From Tepidimonas aquatica (lineage in GTDB: Bacteria > Pseudomonadota > Gammaproteobacteria > Burkholderiales > Burkholderiaceae_C): a stretch of DNA of 64,000 nt. The notes beneath the pieces were generated by a model, which worked only from the letters and a program-made list of their open reading frames with translations, had not been told where the DNA came from and ran no database searches. The stretch spans positions 1 to 64,000 of the forward strand of contig NZ_VJNA01000004.1 of the NCBI RefSeq assembly GCF_007556585.1. The letters are read 5' to 3'. The stretch's first letter is position 1. Every line of letters starts with the position of its first letter. Shown here piece by piece: positions 42,953 through 51,997 of this stretch. A program made the position numbers and the translations under genes.

Positions 42953-44560
42953 TCAGGCAGTCAGCAGCCACTCCACCACGCGGAAACACACCGCCGCCAG
43001 CACGGCCGTGGCCGGCACCGTGACGATCCAGGCCGCGATGATGCGCATCACCACCGAGCGCTTGACGACTTCTTGCTTGTAAGCTTTTTTGAACGCCTTG
43101 CGCTCTTTCTTGCTGAACCAGCCCGGCGCCAGCTCGCCCCGACGCTCCATCTCCTTGGCGCGCTTTTTCATCTCGGCCAGCATGCGCTTTTTCTCGTGCA
43201 CCGGCGCCGCTTCGAAGCGCTGCAGGTAGGCTTCGACGATCTCGCGGTCTTCGCCCTGGTGGGCGGCGCGCACCACCGCTTCCATCTTGGCGTAGTTGAC
43301 CTTGAGCAGCTCGCGCAAAAACCCGACGCCGAACACCGCACCGATCGATACGTGCGTCGTCGACACGGGCATGCCCAGCTGCGAGGCGATGATGACGGTG
43401 ATCGTGGCCGCCATCGCGATGGCGTACGCACGCATGCGGTCGAGCTCGGTGATTTCTTTGCCCACCGTGATGATCAACTTGCCGCCGTACAGCGCCAACC
43501 CGATCGACAGGCCCAGCGCCCCCAGCACCATGATCCACATCGGCGTGGCCGCCTTGGCCACCACCACCCCGCTGAGCACGGCCTCGTAAATGGCCGCCAG
43601 CGGACCAATGGCGTTGGCCACGTCGTTGGCGCCATGCGCAAAGCTCAATAGCGCCGCGGCAAACACCAGCGGCCAGGTGAACAGTTGGTTGACCCCGTCT
43701 TTGCTGCTGGGCAGTTGCGCCGCCAGCCGCGCCACCGGGCCGCGCAGCGCGGCAAACACCACCACCGCCACCGCCAGGCCCGCCAACAGCGCCTGCCCAA
43801 ACGAGATCTTCATCACGTTGTTGAGGCCCTTGAGCAGCAGGTACGTCGCGCTGGTCCATGCCATCGCGGCGATCAGCAGCGGCACACGCCGCGCGGCCGC
43901 CGCACCCATGTCAGCCTGGTACGTGATAAGGCGCTTGCTGACGTACAGCACCCCGGCCGCCACCGCCCCGCCAAACAGCGGGGACACCACCCAGCTGGCC
44001 ACGATGGAGCCGATCGTGCCCCAGTTGACGATGCCCCAGCCCCCCGCCGCAATGCCGGCGCCGGCCACCGCGCCGATGATCGAGTGCGTGGTCGACACCG
44101 GCGCGCCCAGAACCGTGGCCAGGTTCAGCCACAGGGCGCCAGCCAGCAGCGCTGCCAGCATCAGCCAGGTGAAGCGTTCGGCCTGGGCAAAGGCCTTCAT
44201 ATCGATGATGCCGCCCTTGATGGTGCCCACCACCTCAGCGCCGGCGATGATGGCGCCCAGCGCCTCGAACAACGCCGCCAGCATGACCGCACCGCCCAGG
44301 CTGATGGCGCCAGCCCCGACGGGCGCCCCCATGTTGTTGGCCACATCGTTGGCCCCGATGTTCATGGCCATGTAGCCGCCCACGGCGGCGGCAATGACCA
44401 AAAACCACAGCGCCTGGGGGCTGAGGCCAGGTGTGCCGCGCACCATCAGGGCAGCCACGAGCCCGGCGGCCACCAGCGCCGCCACCGCCGCCGCCAAGCG
44501 CAGCGATTGTTCCAAATGCTCCCGCCCGGAGCGGGTCACGGGGGTCAAAATGGGTGTCAT
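42953..44560 (-). CDS. pitA: low-affinity inorganic phosphate transporter, Pit family
   Basis: The protein has 535 residues. The duplicated Pit signature is present twice: MNIGANDVANNMGAPVGAGA near residue 67 and FAHGANDVANAIGPLAAI near 312. GAPVSTTHSI and GMPVSTTHVS are the paired second motifs. There are about ten membrane helices and a cytoplasmic charged loop (about 420-500, with KKRAKEMERRGELAPGWFSK). It takes up phosphate with divalent metal using the proton gradient. The 66 nt upstream, before orn, show no clear Pho box. It has its own terminator. Confidence 0.9.
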   Translation of the reverse strand: MTPILTPVTRSGREHLEQSLRLAAAVAALVAAGLVAALMVRGTPGLSPQALWFLVIAAAVGGYMAMNIGANDVANNMGAPVGAGAISLGGAVMLAALFEALGAIIAGAEVVGTIKGGIIDMKAFAQAERFTWLMLAALLAGALWLNLATVLGAPVSTTHSIIGAVAGAGIAAGGWGIVNWGTIGSIVASWVVSPLFGGAVAAGVLYVSKRLITYQADMGAAAARRVPLLIAAMAWTSATYLLLKGLNNVMKISFGQALLAGLAVAVVVFAALRGPVARLAAQLPSSKDGVNQLFTWPLVFAAALLSFAHGANDVANAIGPLAAIYEAVLSGVVVAKAATPMWIMVLGALGLSIGLALYGGKLIITVGKEITELDRMRAYAIAMAATITVIIASQLGMPVSTTHVSIGAVFGVGFLRELLKVNYAKMEAVVRAAHQGEDREIVEAYLQRFEAAPVHEKKRMLAEMKKRAKEMERRGELAPGWFSKKERKAFKKAYKQEVVKRSVVMRIIAAWIVTVPATAVLAAVCFRVVEWLLTA

Positions 44561-44626
44561 GACACGTCACGCGTTTGTCAAAAAACGCGCAAGCTTACCC
44601 TGAAACCCCGGCCGCAGCGCGGCGCT

Positions 44627-45229
44627 TCACCCCGGCAAACGCAAAAAGTGATCGCGGTAGTGCTGCAGCTCGTCGATCGACTCGTGCACGTCGGCCAGCG
44701 CCGTGTGGCGCTGCTGCTTCTGGAACGCCTTGTACACCTCGGGCCGCCAACGCTTGGCCAGCTCTTTGAGCGTACTGACGTCCAGGTTGCGGTAGTGGAA
44801 AAACGCCTCCAGCCGCGGCATGTACTTGACCAGAAAACGGCGGTCCTGCCCGATGCTGTTGCCGCACATCGGCGAGCTGCCCTTGGGCACGTAGCGGGCG
44901 ATGAAATCCAGCAGCAACGCCTCGGCCTCGGCCTCGGTCGTGGTGCTGGCGCGCACTTTGTCGATCAGACCGCTTTTGCCGTGGGTGCCCTTGTTCCAGC
45001 TGTCCATGGCGTCCAGCACGGCGTCGTCTTGGTGTATCACCAGCACCGGCCCCTCGATGCGCGGCGTCAGGTTGGGACCGGTGACCACCACGGCCACCTC
45101 CAGCAGACGGTCGCGCTCCGGGTCCAGCCCGGTCATCTCACAATCGATCCACACCAGGTTTTGGTCGCTGCGCGGCAACGCCAGCGCTTCGGTGTCCAAG
45201 GTTTCAGGCAGGTGTTGCGGGTTGTCCAT
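44627..45229 (-). CDS. orn: oligoribonuclease
   Basis: The protein has 200 residues. DEDDh exonuclease residues are visible: [14 protein letters not shown] (motif I), [10 protein letters not shown] (motif II region) and [14 protein letters not shown] (motif III with the His). It degrades 2-5 nt RNA and, in many bacteria, the pGpG produced from cyclic di-GMP, and it is essential in several species. The ATG at 45229 is 6 nt after GACAAT and has no ribosome site. It is divergent from the M48 protease gene with 56 nt between starts. Confidence 0.93.
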   Translation of the reverse strand: MDNPQHLPETLDTEALALPRSDQNLVWIDCEMTGLDPERDRLLEVAVVVTGPNLTPRIEGPVLVIHQDDAVLDAMDSWNKGTHGKSGLIDKVRASTTTEAEAEALLLDFIARYVPKGSSPMCGNSIGQDRRFLVKYMPRLEAFFHYRNLDVSTLKELAKRWRPEVYKAFQKQQRHTALADVHESIDELQHYRDHFLRLPG

Positions 45230-45235
45230 GGGGCG

Positions 45236-45241
45236 ATTGTC
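45236..45241 (-). promoter_or_regulatory. -10-like hexamer just before orn
   Basis: GACAAT on the minus strand ends 6 nt before the orn ATG (spacer CGCCCC). Transcription would begin at the start codon. The same hexamer and spacing occur at both genes of the roxA/FKBP pair. Confidence 0.4.
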
Positions 45242-45271
45242 GCCGATGGCGCCCCCGCCCCGGGCTTGCAC

Positions 45272-45277
45272 TAGACT
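45272..45277 (+). promoter_or_regulatory. -10-like hexamer just before the M48 protease gene
   Basis: TAGACT on the plus strand lies 8 nt before the ATG at 45286; the spacer TCTTGCCC holds no ribosome site. Confidence 0.3.
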
Positions 45278-45285
45278 TCTTGCCC

Positions 45286-46563
45286 ATGGACAATGGTATA
45301 CCTGCAGCGTTGCTGTGCAGCGCAGCCTTTGCCGCGCTGCTGCTGGCGCAGTGGTTGGTGCGCGCCTGGTTGCTGACGCGCCAGATGCGCCACGTGGCCC
45401 GCCACCGCGCGCACGTGCCGCCCCCGCTGGCGGATCACCTCGACCTCACCACGCACCGCCGCGCGGCGGACTACACGTTGGCGCGCAGCCGGCTTGCGCT
45501 GTGGGAAGCCACCGCGCAAACCGCCATCGTGGTCGGCTGGACACTGCTGGGGGGGCTGGAAGCGCTGGACAAGGCCTTGCTGGCCTGGCTCGGGCCGGGG
45601 CTGCTGCAACAGGTGGCGCTGGTGGCCGCGTTCACGCTGATCGGGGCGCTGTTGGAGCTGCCGCTGGCATGGTGGCGCACGTTCCGGCTGGAAGCGCGCT
45701 TCGGCTTCAACCGCACGACGCTGGCGCTGTGGCTGGCCGACGGCCTCAAAGCCGCCGTGGTGGCGGCGCTGCTGGGGTTGCCGCTGGTGCTGGGCCTGCT
45801 GGCGCTGATGGAGCATGCCGGCCCGTGGTGGTGGGTGTGGGCGTGGGGCCTGTGGATGGGCTTCAACCTGCTGCTGATGGTGGTGTGGCCGCGCTGGATC
45901 GCGCCGTGGTTCAACCGCTTCGAGCCCCTGCCGCCCGACGGTGAGCTGCACCAGCGCCTGACCGCGCTGCTGCAACGCTGCGGGCTGCAGGCGCAAGGGG
46001 TGTATGTGATGGACGGCAGCCGCCGCAGCGCCCATGCCAACGCCTATTTCACCGGCCTGGGGCGATCCAAGCGCGTCGTGCTGTTCGACACGCTGCTGCA
46101 GCAACTGGCTCCCGCGCAGATCGAGGCGGTGCTGGCGCACGAACTGGGCCACGCCCAACTGCGCCACATCCCACGGCGGCTGGCCCTGCTCGGGGCCGGC
46201 AGCGCCGCGGCGTTGGCACTGCTGGCGTGGCTTGGGCAGCAGCCGTGGTTCTACTTCGGGCTGGGCGTCACGCCCGACCTGGCCGGGGGCAACGCTGCCC
46301 GCGCGCTGCTGCTGTTTTTGCTGGTGCTGCCGCAGGCGGGCTTTTGGGCCGCGCCGTTGATGGCCGCCTGGTCACGCCGCGACGAGTTCGCCGCCGACGC
46401 CTACGCCACCCGGCACGCCGACGCCCGGGCGCTGCGTGACGCGCTGCTGCGGTTGCACCGTGACAACGCCGCCACGGTCACGCCCGACCCGTGGTACGTG
46501 CGCTTTTTTTACACCCACCCACCGTTGCTGCAGCGCCTGCAACGGCTGCCCAACGCCGCATGA
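45286..46563 (+). CDS. M48 family integral membrane metallopeptidase (Ste24/HtpX-like)
   Basis: The protein has 425 residues with about six to seven membrane helices. The zinc motif HELGH is at 285-289, and the third ligand lies in [14 protein letters not shown]. The N-terminal M48 extension carries [16 protein letters not shown], the Ste24p pattern, and the layout fits CAAX-protease-like bacterial M48A enzymes rather than the shorter HtpX. It probably degrades or processes membrane proteins. The stop overlaps the rsgA start by ATGA, so the two are coupled. Burkholderiales often keep orn, M48 and rsgA together. Confidence 0.9.
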   Translation: MDNGIPAALLCSAAFAALLLAQWLVRAWLLTRQMRHVARHRAHVPPPLADHLDLTTHRRAADYTLARSRLALWEATAQTAIVVGWTLLGGLEALDKALLAWLGPGLLQQVALVAAFTLIGALLELPLAWWRTFRLEARFGFNRTTLALWLADGLKAAVVAALLGLPLVLGLLALMEHAGPWWWVWAWGLWMGFNLLLMVVWPRWIAPWFNRFEPLPPDGELHQRLTALLQRCGLQAQGVYVMDGSRRSAHANAYFTGLGRSKRVVLFDTLLQQLAPAQIEAVLAHELGHAQLRHIPRRLALLGAGSAAALALLAWLGQQPWFYFGLGVTPDLAGGNAARALLLFLLVLPQAGFWAAPLMAAWSRRDEFAADAYATRHADARALRDALLRLHRDNAATVTPDPWYVRFFYTHPPLLQRLQRLPNAA

Positions 46564-47498
46564 GTGCACGCCCCCACAGCCCCATCCACGTCACCAGCGC
46601 CCGCGGGCGCGTGGTCGCCAGCTACGGACGGCACCTGCTGGTGGAAACGGACGATGGCCGGCGCGTGCGCTGCCACCCGCGCGGCAAACGCACCGATGCC
46701 GTGGTCGGCGACATGGTGGACTGGCTGCCCTCCGGGGATGAGGGCGTCATCACCGCCATCCACCCGCGCCGCAGCCTGCTGCGGCGCCAAGACGAGCTGC
46801 GCACCAAGACGTTGGCGGCCAACATGGACCAGGTGTTGATCATGCTGGCGGCCGAGCCGGTGTTTTCCGACGAACACCTCACGCGCGCATTGATCGCCGC
46901 TCGCGACGCCGACGTCGCACCGCTGATCGTGCTGAACAAACGCGACGTGCAACCCGCCTTCGACGACGCCTGGCAGCGTCTGGAGCCGTACCGCGCGATG
47001 GGCGAAACGGTGCTGCCGCTGTGCGTGGGCGGCGCGCTGCCCGACGACGGCCTCGATACGCTGGTGTCCCATCTGCGCGGACGCGCCACGCTGATCATCG
47101 GCGCTTCAGGCGTGGGCAAGAGCACGCTGGTCAACCGGCTGGTGCCATCTGCGCAGGCGCAAACCCAGGCCATTTCGCGCGCGCTCGGCACCGGGCGCCA
47201 CACCACCACCCACACCACGTGGTACTGGCTGGACGAGGCGCGCAGCGGCGCCATCGTCGACTCGCCCGGGTTCCACGCGTTTGGGCTGCACCACATCGAG
47301 CCGCGCCGCCTGGCCAGCCTGATGCCGGACATCGCCGCGCTGGTCGGGGGGTGCCGCTTTGCCAATTGCACCCACCGCCAGGAACCGGGCTGCGCCGTGC
47401 GCGCAGCGCTGGCGCCGCAGGGCCCGTTGTCCCCACGCCGCTGGCAGCTGTACCAGGCGTTGTACGACGAGCTGAGCCGCGCCCGGGCGCACGGCTGA
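46560..47498 (+). CDS. rsgA: ribosome small subunit-dependent GTPase A
   Basis: The protein has 312 residues. An N-terminal OB fold (residues about 10-80) is followed by a circularly permuted GTPase in which NKRD (G4) precedes GASGVGKSTLVNRL (G1) and DSPGFHAFG (G3). A C-terminal zinc knuckle follows (CRFANCTHRQEPGCAV). It checks maturation of the 30S subunit decoding centre late in assembly. It is coupled to the upstream protease gene by a 4-nt overlap and convergent with the CobD/CbiB-like gene 17 nt away. Confidence 0.94.
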   Translation: MSARPHSPIHVTSARGRVVASYGRHLLVETDDGRRVRCHPRGKRTDAVVGDMVDWLPSGDEGVITAIHPRRSLLRRQDELRTKTLAANMDQVLIMLAAEPVFSDEHLTRALIAARDADVAPLIVLNKRDVQPAFDDAWQRLEPYRAMGETVLPLCVGGALPDDGLDTLVSHLRGRATLIIGASGVGKSTLVNRLVPSAQAQTQAISRALGTGRHTTTHTTWYWLDEARSGAIVDSPGFHAFGLHHIEPRRLASLMPDIAALVGGCRFANCTHRQEPGCAVRAALAPQGPLSPRRWQLYQALYDELSRARAHG

Positions 47499-47514
47499 CG
47501 CGCCAGCCCCGCGC

Positions 47515-48444
47515 TCAGAACAGCCGCACCAGCACCGTCAGGCCCAACAGCAGCATCCACAGCACCACGCTGCGCCACACCAACCCCACCAGGGCCGCCA
47601 GATGGCTCAACTGCGGTGCGGGCCACGCCTGGGTGTCGAGCTCGGCCAGCTCGCCCGGTAGCAAGCGCACGTGGATCGCACCTTCGGTGGCGGCCAGCAG
47701 CAGCGCATCGCTGGGCGTGTTCCAGGGCGTGGCGTGTGCGCGCCAGCGCTCCAGCACATCCTCGAAGTGGCCGACGACGGCAAACGCCAATGCGGTGGCC
47801 CGCGCCGGCAACGCGTCCACCCAGCACCAGCCCTGCCGCGCCGCCGACGCCACCGCCGGACTGACCGGCTCCATCGGTGCGCAGGATGCCTCGCCTGCCC
47901 ACGCGCGGCCCAGGCGCTCGGCCTGCCGGTACAGCACGGCCCCCGCCGGCCCCAGGCCCAACGCCGCCAACACCACGTAGGCCACCGCCACCCCCAGCAC
48001 GTGCCGGTGCGCATCCAGCACGCCATGGGCAATCACCCGGCGCAGCAGCTCCTCGCGCGGCCAATCCACCGCCGGCACGCCACGCCACTGGGCGTACAGC
48101 GTGCGGGCGCGTGCCTCGTCACCGCTTTCCAGGGCAAAGCGTATCTCGGTGAACGGGTGGCTGAAATGCCGAAACCCCAGCGAGCTGACCAACACCGCCA
48201 CGCTCCAGGCCAGCGCCAACAGCCCGTGCAGCTGCCACAGCAACCCATGCACCAGCGCCACCAACAGCGCCGGCACCACCACCGCCACCGCCCACACCAA
48301 CCACCCCTGGGCGCTGTGCCCCGCGTCGAGCTGGCGGCGCACCGTCTCCGCCCAGCCCGCCAACGGGGCCGAGGCCGACAGCGGCGCCGCGGGCCGCCAG
48401 GCCTGGTCGATCAGCAACGCCAACAGCAGGGCAAACAACGTCAT
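47515..48444 (-). CDS. CobD/CbiB family membrane protein
   Basis: The protein has 309 residues with four to five membrane helices. It matches the CobD/CbiB-AmpE type by ALLLALLIDQAWRP at the N-terminus and by the loop SSLGFRHFSHPFTEIRFALESGD, which is followed by VPAVDWPREELLRRVIAHG and the Ala/Trp-rich catalytic-like part. True CobD makes adenosylcobinamide phosphate in cobalamin synthesis. No other cobalamin genes are nearby, and betaproteobacteria carry such stand-alone homologues, so the role is open. The start overlaps the end of the NUDIX gene by 4 nt. Confidence 0.8.
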   Translation of the reverse strand: MTLFALLLALLIDQAWRPAAPLSASAPLAGWAETVRRQLDAGHSAQGWLVWAVAVVVPALLVALVHGLLWQLHGLLALAWSVAVLVSSLGFRHFSHPFTEIRFALESGDEARARTLYAQWRGVPAVDWPREELLRRVIAHGVLDAHRHVLGVAVAYVVLAALGLGPAGAVLYRQAERLGRAWAGEASCAPMEPVSPAVASAARQGWCWVDALPARATALAFAVVGHFEDVLERWRAHATPWNTPSDALLLAATEGAIHVRLLPGELAELDTQAWPAPQLSHLAALVGLVWRSVVLWMLLLGLTVLVRLF

Positions 48445-49139
48445 GGCTGCATGATAGCGGTGCTGGCCGCCAGCAAAAACCGGTACAGGTTGCGCAGCAT
48501 GCCGGCGGTGGCCCCCCAAATGAAGCGCTCGGTGCCACCGTCGTCGTACGGCATCGACAGCCAGCGCCGGCGCACATCGCCCAGCACGAGCTCATGGTGC
48601 CGGTGGTGGCGCGGGTCCATCAGATGCGCCAGCGGCACCTCGAACACGTCGTCCACCTCGCGCGGGTCGGGCCGCCAAGCCCCCTCGGGACGCACCAGTG
48701 CGACGACCGGCGTGATATCAAAGCCCGAACCGGTGCTATACGTCGGCAGCGCCCCCAGCGGCTCAACCCACGCCGGCGGCATGCCCACCTCCTCGGCCGC
48801 TTCGCGCAGCGCGCAGCGCACCGGGTCGCCGCCGTCGGCCGGGTCGAGCTTGCCACCCGGAAACGCCACCTGCCCCCCGTGGGTGGGCAGGTGCAACGGG
48901 CGCTGGGTCAGCAGCACCTGCGGGCCCGCGCGCCACACCAGCGGCACCAGCACGGCCGCCGGGCGCGCCGGTCCGTCCACCCAGCGTGGCTCGGCACGCA
49001 GCTCCGGGGTCCACGCAGGGGGGGCCTGAAACACCTGCCGCAACCACGCGGGCGTGAGGCGCTCCACCGCCACACGCGGCAAATGCGTGTCCACCGCCAC
49101 CACGGGCACTTGGCGCGGGTCGAAACTGGGCCTGCTCAT
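48441..49139 (-). CDS. NUDIX hydrolase, CoA pyrophosphatase type
   Basis: The protein has 232 residues. The UPF0035 signature [20 protein letters not shown] precedes the Nudix box [12 protein letters not shown]...[11 protein letters not shown], the pattern of NudL/CoA diphosphatases. It likely splits CoA and acyl-CoA to 4'-phosphopantetheine derivatives and 3',5'-ADP. The ATG at 49139 has AGGAG 7 nt upstream. It is co-transcribed with the CobD/CbiB-like gene and divergent from gdhA. Confidence 0.88.
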   Translation of the reverse strand: MSRPSFDPRQVPVVAVDTHLPRVAVERLTPAWLRQVFQAPPAWTPELRAEPRWVDGPARPAAVLVPLVWRAGPQVLLTQRPLHLPTHGGQVAFPGGKLDPADGGDPVRCALREAAEEVGMPPAWVEPLGALPTYSTGSGFDITPVVALVRPEGAWRPDPREVDDVFEVPLAHLMDPRHHRHHELVLGDVRRRWLSMPYDDGGTERFIWGATAGMLRNLYRFLLAASTAIMQP

Positions 49140-49161
49140 CGCTTGCTCCTGGGGCCCCCAT

Positions 49162-49186
49162 TGTGCCCTGCCCACCGCAGGGCACA
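49162..49186. repeat. 9-bp stem inverted repeat between the NUDIX gene and gdhA
   Basis: TGTGCCCTG and CAGGGCACA are separated by 7 nt. It lies 100 nt before gdhA and 23 nt before the NUDIX start. No T-run follows on either strand, so an operator or leader hairpin is more likely than a terminator. Confidence 0.4.
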
Positions 49187-49224
49187 CCCATGCATGCCGT
49201 GCATAACGCCATCCCCCAACGGCG

Positions 49225-49254
49225 CTGGACAGCGCCCCACCGCGCGGCTATGCT
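49225..49254 (+). promoter_or_regulatory. possible promoter of gdhA
   Basis: CTGGAC (49225-49230) and TATGCT (49249-49254) are separated by 18 nt; both are moderate matches. The leader would be about 26 nt. Confidence 0.35.
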
Positions 49255-49286
49255 GCGCGCCGTGTTCAACCCTGTAGACGTCTGCC

Positions 49287-50591
49287 ATGAGCGACAACCC
49301 AATCCGCGTGGCCACCAGCCACGCCCTGCCCTCCTACCTCGACCCGCACCACCTGGGTCCGTGGGAGATTTTTCTGCAACAGGTCGACCGCGTCACACCT
49401 TACCTGGGCAACCTGGCGCGCTGGGTCGAAACCCTCAAGCGCCCCAAACGCATCCTGGTCGTCGATGTCCCCATCCAGATGGACGACGGCACGGTGGCGC
49501 ACTTCGAAGGCTACCGCGTGCAGCACAACACCTCGCGCGGCCCGGGCAAGGGCGGCGTGCGCTACCACCAGGATGTGACCCTGTCCGAAGTGATGGCGCT
49601 GGCGGCGTGGATGTCGATCAAAAACGCCGCTGTCAACGTGCCTTTCGGAGGTGCCAAAGGAGGCATCCGGGTTGACCCGCGCAAGCTGTCGCTGCCCGAA
49701 CTGGAGCGGCTGACACGCCGCTACACGAGCGAAATCGGCATCATCATCGGTCCCACCAAAGACATCCCGGCCCCGGACGTCAACACCAACGAGCGCGTCA
49801 TGGCCTGGATGATGGACACCTACTCGATGAACGTCGGCGAAACCGCCACCGGCGTGGTCACCGGCAAACCCATCAGCCTCGGTGGCTCGCTGGGCCGCCA
49901 CGAAGCCACCGGGCGCGGCGTGTACACGGTGGGTGTGCAAGCGGCGCGGCGCATGGGGCTCGACATCGCCGGCGCGCGCGTGGCTGTGCAAGGTTTTGGC
50001 AACGTGGGCGGCATCGCCGCCAAACTGTTTGCCGAAGCGGGCGCGCGCGTCGTCGCCGTACAAGACCACGCCGGCTGCGTTTACGCCGAGGCGGGTCTGG
50101 ACGTGCCCGCGCTGCTGCGCCATGCCAAAGCCACCGGGTCGGTGGCGGGCTTCGAGGGGGCGCAGGCGCTGCCGCGCGAGCAGTTCTGGGACACCCCGTG
50201 CGACATCCTGATCCCCGCCGCGTTGGAGCAGCAAATCACCGAAGCCAACGCCCACCGCATCCAGGCGCGCCTGATCATCGAAGGCGCCAACGGCCCCACC
50301 ACCCCCACGGCAGACGACATCCTGAACGAGCGCGGCGTGCTGATCGTGCCCGACGTCATCGCCAACGCCGGTGGCGTCACGGTGAGCTACTTTGAGTGGG
50401 TGCAGGATTTTTCCAGCTTTTTCTGGACCGAGGAGGAGATCAACCAGCGCCTGGTGGCGGTGATGAACAACGCGCTGGACGCCGTGTGGCACGTGGCCGA
50501 CGACAAGGGCGTCACCTTGCGCACGGCCACCTTCATCGTGGCCTGCGAGCGCATCCTGCGCGCGCGCGACCTACGCGGGTTGTACCCCTGA
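49287..50591 (+). CDS. gdhA: glutamate dehydrogenase
   Basis: The protein has 434 residues. The substrate domain carries [10 protein letters not shown] and the catalytic lysine in [14 protein letters not shown]. The dinucleotide domain has the Rossmann motif [12 protein letters not shown] followed by an acidic residue region (VAVQDHAG), suggesting NAD preference, though this is a weak guide. It interconverts glutamate and 2-oxoglutarate with ammonia. The size and sequence place it in the class of hexameric small GDHs with the FEGYRVQHN signature. It ends 3 nt before the convergent DUF1178 gene. Confidence 0.92.
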   Translation: MSDNPIRVATSHALPSYLDPHHLGPWEIFLQQVDRVTPYLGNLARWVETLKRPKRILVVDVPIQMDDGTVAHFEGYRVQHNTSRGPGKGGVRYHQDVTLSEVMALAAWMSIKNAAVNVPFGGAKGGIRVDPRKLSLPELERLTRRYTSEIGIIIGPTKDIPAPDVNTNERVMAWMMDTYSMNVGETATGVVTGKPISLGGSLGRHEATGRGVYTVGVQAARRMGLDIAGARVAVQGFGNVGGIAAKLFAEAGARVVAVQDHAGCVYAEAGLDVPALLRHAKATGSVAGFEGAQALPREQFWDTPCDILIPAALEQQITEANAHRIQARLIIEGANGPTTPTADDILNERGVLIVPDVIANAGGVTVSYFEWVQDFSSFFWTEEEINQRLVAVMNNALDAVWHVADDKGVTLRTATFIVACERILRARDLRGLYP

Positions 50592-50594
50592 GCC

Positions 50595-51056
50595 TCAATG
50601 CAGCGCGCCGTCGTCCAGCAAGGGGGTGTCGGGCAGCGGCAGCGCCGCGATGCCCTCCTCCCACAGCTCGGCGGCCTGGGCCAGCGTGGCGCGGCCGCGG
50701 ATGCGGCGCTCGGGCGCCTGGCCGGCGTGCATCGCCCGCGCTTCGTCGACGAAGCGCTCGCCCACGTCCTCCGCGCTGCGCACCCAGGCCCGCAGGCGCC
50801 GCAGCAGCTCGGCCTGCGCCTGGCGACTCATCGGTGCGACGGGCTCAGCGGGCGCCTCGGCCGACGGCGCGGGCGCACGCTCAGCGGCCCGGCGGGTTTG
50901 GACGTACGGGGCGCTCACCCCCTTGTGCACGGCGCGGCTGCCACACACCGGGCACGCCAACAGGCCGGTTTCGCGTTGGTGCGTGTAATCGTCTTCCGAG
51001 CCAAACCAGCCTTCGAAAATGTGCCCGTGCTCGCAGACCAAGTCCAGCACCTTCAT
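50595..51056 (-). CDS. DUF1178 family protein
   Basis: The protein has 153 residues. The N-terminus MKVLDLVCEHGHIFEGWFGS followed by CPVCGS gives the four-residue zinc-ribbon-like pattern of DUF1178 (Cys8/His10 and CPVC). The middle is Pro/Ala-rich and the C-terminal part is helical: AWVRSAEDVGERFVDEARAM, then GIAALPLPDTP. The function is unknown. It overlaps the upstream NUDIX gene by 4 nt and ends the long nuo transcript. Confidence 0.85.
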   Translation of the reverse strand: MKVLDLVCEHGHIFEGWFGSEDDYTHQRETGLLACPVCGSRAVHKGVSAPYVQTRRAAERAPAPSAEAPAEPVAPMSRQAQAELLRRLRAWVRSAEDVGERFVDEARAMHAGQAPERRIRGRATLAQAAELWEEGIAALPLPDTPLLDDGALH

Positions 51057-51658
51057 GGACGCGTCTCCTGCATCCAGGCCGACGTCGGCCGCCAGGACAG
51101 CGCCCAGCGGCCCGCCACAACCTGTTGCCACCACAGCAGGCCGACCAGTGTTTTGCCATCGGTCAGTTCGCCGCGCGCCACCGCAGCCAGCAGCTCGTCG
51201 CCCGACACCGTCAACACGTCCAAAAATTCGCCCTCATCGAGCGTGCGCGCTCCGGCCCGCAAACCACGGGCAAACCAGATTTCGATCACCTCGTTGGAGT
51301 AGCCAATGCACGGGTGCAGCACGCCGGCGCGCGCCCACTCGTCGGCCTCGTAACCGGTTTCCTCGCGCAGCTCGCGCGCGGCGCACGCCCAGCCCGTCTC
51401 ACCGGGGTCCCGCTTGCCGGCGGGCAGCTCGATGAACACCCGCCCCACGGGGTAACGGAACTGCCGCTCCACCACCAGCCGCGTCGCATCCAGCATAGGC
51501 ACGACCATCACCGCGCCCGGGTGGCGCACATAGACGCGCCGGGCTTGCCCACCGTCCGGCAGGCGCACGTCATCCTGGTGCAACGACAGAAAACTGCCCT
51601 GCCACAACGTACGTTGCAGCAGCGGCGTCTCAGTCAGGTCGTCGGGTTGCGGGTGCAC
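51053..51658 (-). CDS. NUDIX hydrolase, ADP-ribose pyrophosphatase-like
   Basis: The protein has 201 residues from a GTG start at 51658. The Nudix box is GKRDPGETGWACAARELREETG, preceded by the strand MVVPMLDATRLVVERQFRYPV and the ELPAG motif of ADP-ribose pyrophosphatases. It probably hydrolyses ADP-ribose or related nucleotide sugars. Beginning at the GTG leaves 20 nt after the DUF2818 stop; no ATG is available at a sensible position. Its stop overlaps the DUF1178 start. The set DUF2818-NUDIX-DUF1178 after nuoN is characteristic of Burkholderiales. Confidence 0.85.
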   Translation of the reverse strand: MHPQPDDLTETPLLQRTLWQGSFLSLHQDDVRLPDGGQARRVYVRHPGAVMVVPMLDATRLVVERQFRYPVGRVFIELPAGKRDPGETGWACAARELREETGYEADEWARAGVLHPCIGYSNEVIEIWFARGLRAGARTLDEGEFLDVLTVSGDELLAAVARGELTDGKTLVGLLWWQQVVAGRWALSWRPTSAWMQETRP

Positions 51659-51678
51659 GCGGGTGGCTCCACGGCACG

Positions 51679-51978
51679 TCAGTGGCGCACCAGGTAGCGC
51701 CACACGAAGCCGGGAAAGGCCAGCGTGGCAAACATGGCCGCGGTCACGGCGTAAAACTCCCAACGCTGCGGGTAGATCTGGCCCACCTGCGCTTCCAGCG
51801 CCAGCGACACGCCACCCACGGCGAAATACAGCAGCACCAGCTCCAGCAAGCGCCCCCACAACGGCTTGACGCCGCCGCGGGCCGGCAGCAACGCCAACCA
51901 GCGTTGGTTGACAAACGGCAGGTTGGCCCCCACGATGGCCAACCCAATCACGGTCCAGACGGCGGTTTGTAGCCCCAT
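51679..51978 (-). CDS. DUF2818 family membrane protein
   Basis: The protein has 99 residues with three predicted membrane helices. The landmarks are VWTVIGLAIVGANLPFVNQR, GRLLELVLLYFAVGGVSLAL and QIYPQRWEFYAV. DUF2818 proteins are small and unique to betaproteobacteria, and almost always sit right after nuoN. An accessory role for complex I is plausible but not shown. It starts 19 nt after the nuoN stop. Confidence 0.88.
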   Translation of the reverse strand: MGLQTAVWTVIGLAIVGANLPFVNQRWLALLPARGGVKPLWGRLLELVLLYFAVGGVSLALEAQVGQIYPQRWEFYAVTAAMFATLAFPGFVWRYLVRH

Positions 51979-51997
51979 GCCCTTAGTCTAGCGGGGC

